Shown: positions 46,901 to 53,413 of the stretch, in pieces
Layout of the letters: each line of letters starts with the position of its first letter
Numbering within the stretch: the stretch's first letter is position 1
NCBI RefSeq assembly: GCF_002077945.1
Contig: NZ_LVYD01000054.1
Location: 111,213 to 175,212, forward strand
Source: Niastella vici
Lineage (GTDB): Bacteria > Bacteroidota > Bacteroidia > Chitinophagales > Chitinophagaceae
DNA length: 64,000 nt
Direction of reading: 5' to 3'
Made by a program: the position numbers and the translations under genes
The notes under the pieces: model-generated
Seen by the model: only the letters and a program-made list of their open reading frames with translations
Database searches by the model: none
What the model was told of the DNA's origin: nothing

Positions 46901-47193
46901 TAAATGCGATCATTTTTGAAAATTTATTCAGGCTATACCGTAAGGAAATTGCTTTGTCCAAATTGATCATGCTGGAAGGGAAGTTGCAAAGAGAAGGTGA
47001 AATCATTCATGTGATCGTGGAAGCCTGTTATAATTTTTCAAAGCTTTTTGCGGAGGCAAAAAAGGGAATTTCCAATGTAAAGGATTCGAAAACCGGCGAT
47101 AATCCTTCAATAATAGCAAATAAAAACGACGCAATAGTAAAACAGGAAGCAGAGCAATTAAGTATGTTTCCGAAAGGGAGGAATTTTAGGTAA
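43975..47193 (+). CDS. dnaE2: Error-prone DNA polymerase DnaE2
   Basis: A 1072-residue C-family polymerase III alpha subunit of the DnaE2 (ImuC) type, which performs mutagenic lesion bypass. The ATG at 43975 ([20 protein letters not shown]) starts the PHP domain; the open frame reaches back to a TTG inside imuB. Polymerase motifs are [20 protein letters not shown] and [20 protein letters not shown] (catalytic aspartates), with [20 protein letters not shown] and [20 protein letters not shown]-type segments later. A C-terminal OB domain ([20 protein letters not shown]) is present. Length of about 1070 and linkage to imuAB distinguish it from replicative DnaE. Confidence 0.93.
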   Translation: [1072 protein letters not shown]

Positions 47194-47515
47194 TCGCTTT
47201 GTCATCGTCGTGCAATAGTGACATTTTTCCCTACTTATTATGACATTCTTCCCGGCCTATACCTCTTACCTTACTTGTATTTCATTTTTCTTTTTTATTA
47301 GAATAACATAATGCTGCGGTTAAATATTACAAAATAATATATCGCTGGATTGACTCCGTTAGTGTTGCATTGATCAATAAATGTACTTATTTTCAATACT
47401 GTAGTTTTGAGGTTATTTAGCTCATACACCTCATCTCATTATATCTTCCCATTAATAATCATCTATGTGTTGATTTTAATAAAAAACAATAAACCCAATT
47501 AAATTAATTTATTGT
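47194..47515. other. AT-rich intergenic region after dnaE2
   Basis: About 320 bp with strong AT bias and no open frame or clear hairpin terminator. TAGTTTTG (47402-47409) matches the -7 consensus but has no TTG at the right distance. It presumably holds the promoter of the gene at 47516. Confidence 0.4.
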
Positions 47516-48478
47516 ATGAGTACTCCTAAAAATTCTAATCCGATTGTTGAAAACGTCCGTGCTGTTTTTGACGCTATTCCAGCAAAAGGAAAGAAATATA
47601 AACAAAAAGGATATTGCCATGTTGGCACCACTGTGCAGTCTCACGTTCAGGGTATGGCTTTGTATAGCAATCAATTTGGTGACTTTATTATCTTAACTCA
47701 TAATAATAAAGGATACTCGAAGGGCAAGTTTATTACAATGCATGTTGGGCATGATTCTACGAATTGTCACGACACTCCTTATGAACATTATAACCATCCC
47801 GGAGGAATGCAAGTGATTGGTGATTTTGTTGCTGTGGCATTGGAAAATAGCAGTTATGATAGTGGGTATGTATTATTTTATAGCCTTTTTAATATGACCG
47901 ATAAGAGGGAGCCGACTCTTTTGAATACACAGATAAGGAGAGAAAGCAAAGGTAGTGGAGCTGCTGGTATCACCTATATAAATGGTACATTTATAGTCGG
48001 GGTTACGGACAGTGGTGAACTTGACGTTTATTTGTCAAATTCAGTGCCATCATTAGACGATCCAAATATAAAATGGTCAGGGCCACTTTCAATAAAGGGG
48101 TTGAAAGGAGGAGACAATATAGCCTTAGCGTCAGACTCCCTGGGTAATGTTTATCTATTCGGTTTCAGGACAGAAGACCTTGGTGGTTCAAATAAGGATT
48201 ATATTGACCTTTATAAAGTGGACCTCTCTAGTCTAACCCTGGACCATATCGAAAGTCGCCATATGTATACTAAGGGCGGTGCATTAGGTGCTTTAGGGGT
48301 ACATTTTAGATATGGGGCGGGTATTCAGATAATTGACTCTGCAACTATAAATCTTTGTGCATCCGAGCGAAACTTTGAATGGGAGGGGCCTGGCCCGACT
48401 GCCTTTTGTATATACTACAATAAGTTCGAAAAGGGTAATGGCGAAGCAGAAGGCGTTGATGAAATTGATGAAAATTAA
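47516..48478 (+). CDS. Uncharacterised cytosolic protein, beta-propeller-like pattern
   Basis: A 320-residue protein I do not recognise. There is no signal peptide, lipobox or membrane helix. After a short polar N-terminus (MSTPKNSNPIVENVRAVFDA) the sequence runs as repeated strand-turn-strand blocks (GMALYSNQFGDFIILTHNNK; GMQVIGDFVAVALENSSYDS; AGITYINGTFIVGVTDSGEL; NIALASDSLGNVYLFGFRTE), a pattern resembling a propeller. The C-terminus is acidic (GNGEAEGVDEIDEN). Codon use is more AT-rich than the neighbours, which suggests a recent arrival. It is flanked by dnaE2 upstream and a terminator downstream, so likely monocistronic. Confidence 0.75.
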   Translation: MSTPKNSNPIVENVRAVFDAIPAKGKKYKQKGYCHVGTTVQSHVQGMALYSNQFGDFIILTHNNKGYSKGKFITMHVGHDSTNCHDTPYEHYNHPGGMQVIGDFVAVALENSSYDSGYVLFYSLFNMTDKREPTLLNTQIRRESKGSGAAGITYINGTFIVGVTDSGELDVYLSNSVPSLDDPNIKWSGPLSIKGLKGGDNIALASDSLGNVYLFGFRTEDLGGSNKDYIDLYKVDLSSLTLDHIESRHMYTKGGALGALGVHFRYGAGIQIIDSATINLCASERNFEWEGPGPTAFCIYYNKFEKGNGEAEGVDEIDEN

Positions 48479-48547
48479 AATCAGAAGAACGGCGAAATGG
48501 CCTACATAAAATTTGTAAAACAGTAATCCCGCAATTTTTTTAAAAGC

Positions 48548-48573
48548 CGCCCCGCAACCGGGGCGTTTTTTTT
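48548..48573 (+). terminator. Terminator of the orphan gene
   Basis: A perfect 7-bp GC stem (CGCCCCG / CGGGGCG, 4-nt loop) runs into T8 on the plus strand. A second hairpin (GGCTGG...CCAGCC, 48580-48603) sits just beyond and could end the convergent gene. Confidence 0.8.
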
Positions 48574-48622
48574 ATAAGGGCTGGCCCCCGAAGGAACCAG
48601 CCCCGCCTTTCAGGGGTTAGCT

Positions 48623-49171
48623 TTAAAATATAAACGTAACGCCCAACTGCAAGGGAGAAATTCCATATCCTACTTCAGCATAAGCGCCTATGTGCTCATT
48701 AAAGAGATAACGGCCGCCGGCATGCAGATCAACAGTGACCGAACCGCCCGAACTTTTATAATCATCCACCGCATCACCACCAGAATGGGTATACTTGAAT
48801 TTCCAGTGCCGGTACAACAGCCCGGCGCCGCCATATACATCCAATTTAGGTTCCTGCAAATTCAGGAGTTCATTAAAGTGGTATGAACCTCTTGCGCCGA
48901 AAATGAGATAGGTATATTTCCAGTCGTTTACATATTTGCGTTGTACATAACCAAGGCTTATGCCTGCGCTTATGTTTTCGGTAATACCATGTTCAAAAGA
49001 AGCCGTGAGTGGCAATCCGCCGGTTCCATACAAGCCATAACTGCCGAGGCCGATACCGGCATTTAAAAAATTAACGCCTTTCACATTGGTAAAACCATCG
49101 GCATTTTGTGCCATCAAATTGTCCTGTGCAAACAGGAATACAAATGCAATTACAAGAGACCAGATTTTCAT
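48623..49171 (-). CDS. Small outer membrane beta-barrel protein
   Basis: A 182-residue predicted 8-stranded barrel. The ATG at 49169-49171 (MKIWSLVIAFVFLFAQDNLMAQ) gives a signal peptide ending in a typical AQ. Amphipathic strands follow (GVNFLNAGIGLGSYGLYG; PLTASFEHGITENISAGISLG; YLIFGARGSYHFNELLNL; LDVYGGAGLLYRHWKF; GSVTVDLHAGGRYLFNEHIG), and the protein ends in a terminal aromatic strand (QLGVTFIF), the outer-membrane assembly signal. It resembles OmpX/OmpW-size barrels, but no function is implied. Single gene. Confidence 0.8.
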   Translation of the reverse strand: MKIWSLVIAFVFLFAQDNLMAQNADGFTNVKGVNFLNAGIGLGSYGLYGTGGLPLTASFEHGITENISAGISLGYVQRKYVNDWKYTYLIFGARGSYHFNELLNLQEPKLDVYGGAGLLYRHWKFKYTHSGGDAVDDYKSSGGSVTVDLHAGGRYLFNEHIGAYAEVGYGISPLQLGVTFIF

Positions 49172-49354
49172 TTTCTTTTTTTTAATGGCGCAAAAATATT
49201 GTTGCACCCAACCGGTCGCGTGCCCATTCAGCTAAACCCACAAAATGAAAGGATGAAATGTGAAAATACCCTACCAAACTGTAACCGGGGTTCTGTAACT
49301 TTAGTACCCTTTCCTTTTTGCATTCAATAAGGTTAATCTATAAAAACTGATATC

Positions 49355-50281
49355 ATGCAAAAGATCATTCCGAATTTATGGTACGCTACTGAAGCCATTG
49401 AAGCCGCAACCTTTTACACCTCCCTGTTTCCGCAATCATCAATAACGAATACCACCGTACTGCATAATACCCCGTCGGGCGATTGCGACCTGGTAAGCTT
49501 TACACTATGGAACCAAAAATTTATGGCCATCAGTGCCGGACCGCTGTTTAAATTCAATCCATCCATCTCTTTCATGGTAAATTTCGATCCGCTGTTCTTT
49601 GGTTCGGCCCCCGGCGGCGAAGCAGTGGCCCGCGAAAAACTGGACGCTATCTGGAACCAGCTGGCGGATGGCGGTACCGTGCTGATGCCGCTTGGCGAAT
49701 ACCCTTTCAGCAAACGGTTTGGCTGGGTAATGGACAAATACGGTTTATCGTGGCAACTGATCCTTACCAACCCCGAAGGGGAACAACGGCCGCCTATTAT
49801 ACCTGCACTTATGTTTGTAAAAAGCAAGGCCGGACAAGCAGAGCAAGCCATCAATTTTTATTTATCGGTGTTTAAGAATACCAAACGCGGCGCTACACAT
49901 CGCTATCCGGCCGGACTGGAGTGGGAAAAAGAAGGCAATATTATGTTTGCCGATTTTATGGTGGAGAATACCTGGCTTGCTGCCATGGATAGCGCCGGCG
50001 AACATAATTTCGATTTCAACGAAGCCATCTCGTTCATGGTACAATGTGCCGACCAGGCAGAAATAGACTATTACTGGCAAAAATTATCTGCCGTTCCTGA
50101 AAGTGAGCAATGTGGTTGGTGCAAAGATCAATTTGGCGTATCCTGGCAGGTAACGGCAGCCAGCATGGAAGAAATGTTGAGCAAAGGAACCCCCGAACAA
50201 ACCGGTCACGTTGTTGATGCACTTATGCCAATGAAGAAGATCGATGTGGCGAAATTAAAAAAGGCGTACGAAGGAAAATGA
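49355..50281 (+). CDS. Duplicated VOC/PhnB-like domain protein
   Basis: A 308-residue cytosolic protein made of two PhnB-like vicinal-oxygen-chelate halves. The first starts IIPNLWYATEAIEAATFYTS (residues 4-23) and ends KYGLSWQLILTNPEG; the second starts RPPIIPALMFVKSKAGQAEQ (about 148) and ends DQFGVSWQVTAASMEEML. The repeated F-G-(L/V)-SWQ motif marks each repeat end. Members are often called 3-demethylubiquinone methyltransferase-like, but they carry no methyltransferase fold and the reaction is unknown. Monocistronic; its last 20 bp take part in the terminator. Confidence 0.88.
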   Translation: MQKIIPNLWYATEAIEAATFYTSLFPQSSITNTTVLHNTPSGDCDLVSFTLWNQKFMAISAGPLFKFNPSISFMVNFDPLFFGSAPGGEAVAREKLDAIWNQLADGGTVLMPLGEYPFSKRFGWVMDKYGLSWQLILTNPEGEQRPPIIPALMFVKSKAGQAEQAINFYLSVFKNTKRGATHRYPAGLEWEKEGNIMFADFMVENTWLAAMDSAGEHNFDFNEAISFMVQCADQAEIDYYWQKLSAVPESEQCGWCKDQFGVSWQVTAASMEEMLSKGTPEQTGHVVDALMPMKKIDVAKLKKAYEGK

Positions 50282-50299
50282 TCCTTTGTACGCCTTTTC
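50261..50299 (+). terminator. Terminator overlapping the end of the VOC gene
   Basis: A 15-bp stem with one G-U pair (AAGGCGTACGAAGGA / TCCTTTGTACGCCTT, 6-nt loop) followed by TTTCAG. The 5' arm is coding sequence and the stop codon lies in the loop; it may also end the convergent gene. Confidence 0.65.
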
Positions 50300-50315
50300 A
50301 GCCGGTTCCGCCTTT

Positions 50316-51083
50316 CTAGAATTTAATTTCCAGCTTTTGCGAAACCAGTTTATTGTCTTTATAATATTCTAAATACCAGGCGCCGTCTTTTTTGAACACA
50401 AGGCCATTGGCGCCTTCAGCAATAAAATAATCGGGCACTGAGGTTTTGAGGATGGTCATTACTTTTTTCGGCGAGGTATCAACCAGTTGAAAACCGTTAG
50501 CCGTCGGCTGTGCATACAGGATACCGCTCATCTCGGCGGGCGGTGCAGCCGGGGTTTGCGCAGGCACCGGAGCTATAGCCGGAGTAGTTGCCGGCGCTAC
50601 AGCCGAACCAGTGGTGGTGGCAGCAGCCTGCGGCGTTTGATTATTAAATACGGTACCATCGTATTTGTAGTTTGCCGCATTCAATGAGGTGAAAGCATCC
50701 CGCAGCGCTTCCTGGTAGGCGGGTTGCCATTCTTTTTCGCGGCTTTTACCTTCCTTGCTTTTGAAGACGATATTGCCCTGGCAGTCTTTCAGGACCAGCG
50801 ACAGGTTGGTGACGAAGATGCCTTTTTTCTGCGTTACCTCGGCCTTCAGGGCATTGCATTTATTGGCAGCTACTTCAGGTGGGGTTTGATCGTTGCTCAT
50901 AAGGACCACAAATCCCTTGTCTTCAAGCAGCATTTTTGCGATCGTATTCAGTGCATACTGGTTGTCTTCCTTCTGGCAATCGAACCGCTCGGGCACCAGC
51001 ACATATTTATAATTGTTGAGGTTGGTTTGGGCATGGCCCGCTACAGCCAGTAATACAAATGCAAGCAGGGTATATACTTTCAT
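50316..51083 (-). CDS. Secreted protein of unknown function
   Basis: A 255-residue exported protein with a signal peptide (MKVYTLLAFVLLAVAGHAQ). The first domain (about 20-140; YVLVPERFDCQKEDNQYALN, KMLLEDKGFVVLMSNDQTPP, TNLSLVLKDCQGNIVFKSKEG, YQEALRDAFTSL) resembles a pattern common in secreted Bacteroidota proteins but I cannot name a family. A Pro/Ala/Thr-rich linker (about 150-185) connects to a small C-terminal beta domain (YAQPTANGFQLVDTSPKKVM; VFKKDGAWYLEYYKDNKLVS). Two cysteines in the mature N-terminal half (CQK and the CNA/CQG pair) may form disulfides. Single gene. Confidence 0.75.
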   Translation of the reverse strand: MKVYTLLAFVLLAVAGHAQTNLNNYKYVLVPERFDCQKEDNQYALNTIAKMLLEDKGFVVLMSNDQTPPEVAANKCNALKAEVTQKKGIFVTNLSLVLKDCQGNIVFKSKEGKSREKEWQPAYQEALRDAFTSLNAANYKYDGTVFNNQTPQAAATTTGSAVAPATTPAIAPVPAQTPAAPPAEMSGILYAQPTANGFQLVDTSPKKVMTILKTSVPDYFIAEGANGLVFKKDGAWYLEYYKDNKLVSQKLEIKF

Positions 51084-51209
51084 ATTAGTCCTTTCTTTAG
51101 AGTAGGACGAATATAGGTAAAAATATTATTGGGCAGCCAGTTCAAAAAACACATTAAACCTTCCCCTTTTTTAACAATCTATAAGGAACACTTTAAAAAA
51201 CCCAACCCT

Positions 51210-52160
51210 ATGCGTTTACAAACGTTATCCTTTGCCTTGTTCCTGTTGGCCCTTTGCGCTTGTTCCAAAAGTAATGACACTGGTTCACAACCATTAACAG
51301 CACTTACCGATGTACAATATGGTACAGCTCCCGATAGTGGCGGTGTAAGCACTCCCCTGCTGATGGATGTCTACTTTCCCACAGGCGCCACAACAGCCGG
51401 TCATTATCCATTGGTTGTAATGATACACGGCGGCAGTTTTGTTTCAGGCGACAAAAGCGATGAAAAGACCCATTGCAGCATATTGGCCGACTCAGGCTTT
51501 GTGGCCGTTTCCATTAATTACCGCCTCGGCTGGCGCACCGGCCCTAGCCAATGCACGGGTGACACGGCTTCCAAACGGCTGGCAGTCTATCGCGCCATGC
51601 AGGATGCCAATGCAGCCTTGCGTTTCCTGGTATCGAAGGCCGGTAGTTATGCCATCGACACCAGCTGGATCTTTATCGGCGGCAACAGCGCCGGTTCCGG
51701 CACGGCCCTCACCACTACCTATATTCCGGATGCGGTTGCGCAACAATTGTGTGTTGCCGAACGCGCTCAGTTGGGCCCGCTGAACACCAGTGGCAATAAT
51801 CTCACCAATGCGTTTTCCATAAAAGGCGTTGCCAATTTGTGGGGCGCGCTGCCCGATTCCAACCTGGTATCGGGTTCCACTGCCCGGCCCATGATCTCTT
51901 TCCATGGCACCTATGATGGCGTTGTGCCGTACGATTTCGGGTATGCGAACAGTTGCTCCAACTATGGGGTTGAATATGGCTCTGCCTGTTTAACCCGGCG
52001 GGTGTATGCCGCCAAAAAACCCTATCAATTGTACCTGAAAGTGGGCGGCGGTCATGGACCGAGTGAGTATGGTCCGGCCTTTACCATGCCGCGTGCGGCT
52101 GCTTTCTTCAAAAAGCTGGTAAAGGGTGAGGCCATCACGAATAAGGTAGAAATGGATTAA
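51210..52160 (+). CDS. Alpha/beta hydrolase lipoprotein, BD-FAE/carboxylesterase-like
   Basis: A 316-residue serine hydrolase. The ATG at 51210 (MRLQTLSFALFLLALCACSK) gives a lipoprotein signal with Cys19; the frame extends upstream only through poor start codons. The oxyanion motif is VVMIHGGSF, the nucleophile elbow GGNSAGSG, the acid is in FHGTYDGVVPY, and the histidine in KVGGGHGPSEYG. The protein is likely anchored in the periplasm or on the surface and cleaves esters. A terminator shared with the convergent HSL-type hydrolase follows. Confidence 0.85.
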   Translation: MRLQTLSFALFLLALCACSKSNDTGSQPLTALTDVQYGTAPDSGGVSTPLLMDVYFPTGATTAGHYPLVVMIHGGSFVSGDKSDEKTHCSILADSGFVAVSINYRLGWRTGPSQCTGDTASKRLAVYRAMQDANAALRFLVSKAGSYAIDTSWIFIGGNSAGSGTALTTTYIPDAVAQQLCVAERAQLGPLNTSGNNLTNAFSIKGVANLWGALPDSNLVSGSTARPMISFHGTYDGVVPYDFGYANSCSNYGVEYGSACLTRRVYAAKKPYQLYLKVGGGHGPSEYGPAFTMPRAAAFFKKLVKGEAITNKVEMD

Positions 52161-52169
52161 AACTGCTAT

Positions 52170-52212
52170 AAAGAAAAGCCCGCTGCCTCAACAAAGCAGC
52201 GGGCTTTTCTTT
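52170..52212. terminator. Bidirectional terminator between two convergent hydrolases
   Basis: A 17-bp perfect stem (AAAGAAAAGCCCGCTGC / GCAGCGGGCTTTTCTTT, 9-nt loop) has A-rich and T-rich ends, so it can stop transcription from both sides. Confidence 0.85.
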
Positions 52213-52226
52213 ATTGATCAAATAAA

Positions 52227-53213
52227 TTACAACAACGCATACCTGATCTCATTGGCAGCAAAACGCAGGGCGCTTTGTACCGCCGGTATACTGGCCAGGG
52301 GGTTCAACAGGCCATAATCATGGATCATGCCCTGCACGCGCACCAGGGTTACGGGCACACCGGCCTCATTCATCTTTCGCGCATAAGCCTCGCCCTCATC
52401 CCGTAGTACATCATTTTCTGCCGTTTGCACCAGGGCGGGCGGCAGTCCTTTCAATTGATCAACCGTAGCCCGCAATGGCGATGTATGAATGTCCTGGCGA
52501 TGGTTGGGGTCCATGGTATAATGGTCCCAGAACCACAACATCATATTGCGGGTGAGAAAGCGCTGGTTGGCGTATTTCCAGTACGAGTCGGTATCAAAAT
52601 TCGCATCGGTCACCGGCCATAATAATACCTGCAGGCGAATGTCGGGTTCCTTCTTTTCCTTTGCCATCAGCGACACCACGGCCGCCATATTACCGCCCAC
52701 GCTGTTACCCACCACGGCGAGCCGTTGTCCATCCACATTTATTTCTTCGCCATGCTCTGCCACCCATTTGGTAGCTACATAGGCTTCTGTAATGGCCACG
52801 GGATATTTTGCTTCGGGCGAAGGCGTATAATCAACGAACACGGAAGCCATGCCCGATTGTATTACCAGGTCGCGCACCAGGCGTTGATGCGTGGGAAAAT
52901 CGCCCAGCACCCAGCCGCCGCCATGAAAGAACATAAATACCGGCAGCGTCCGCGTTACGCCTGCCGGCCGCACTACATGAATGTTGACCGACAATCCATC
53001 CTGCGTAATGGTGCGTTCGCTTACGTCAATGCCGCTAAGGTCAACAGTCACGGAAGACTGGGCGCCCTCCAGCACTTTGCGGGCCTCGGCGGGTTGCATG
53101 GTTTCCATGGGTTTTCCACCACCCGTGTTCAATGCTTTCAAAAAGGCTTTTGTCTGCACTTCAATGGCGTTGTCGGTAGCATAATTCGCTACCTCTACTG
53201 CTGTAGTTGGCAT
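52227..53213 (-). CDS. HSL-family alpha/beta hydrolase (esterase/lipase)
   Basis: A 328-residue cytosolic esterase of the hormone-sensitive-lipase family. The diagnostic HGGGW box (VFMFFHGGGWVLGDF, residues about 93-107) is present. The nucleophile Ser is in VVGNSVGGNMAA, the acid Asp in TAENDVLRDEGEAYA, and the His in VQGMIHDYGLLNP. There is no signal peptide. It converges on the lipoprotein hydrolase but shares no obvious sequence detail with it. The substrate is probably a short-chain ester. Confidence 0.9.
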   Translation of the reverse strand: MPTTAVEVANYATDNAIEVQTKAFLKALNTGGGKPMETMQPAEARKVLEGAQSSVTVDLSGIDVSERTITQDGLSVNIHVVRPAGVTRTLPVFMFFHGGGWVLGDFPTHQRLVRDLVIQSGMASVFVDYTPSPEAKYPVAITEAYVATKWVAEHGEEINVDGQRLAVVGNSVGGNMAAVVSLMAKEKKEPDIRLQVLLWPVTDANFDTDSYWKYANQRFLTRNMMLWFWDHYTMDPNHRQDIHTSPLRATVDQLKGLPPALVQTAENDVLRDEGEAYARKMNEAGVPVTLVRVQGMIHDYGLLNPLASIPAVQSALRFAANEIRYALL

Positions 53214-53413
53214 GAGTAAATGTTTTAGATGTGAACAATAATTGTTTCAGGAATTCCGGCTGCGCTACAATCAGGAGGTATAGATTGAAATGAAATGTTG
53301 CCCAAGGTAAGAAAATAAAAAACCCAAAATTCAAACCCCTAATTTCCTAATAGAAATTTCAAAGTCCCAACATCCCAAAAACCCAGACATCCCAGTCATA
53401 AATCCCAGGCATC

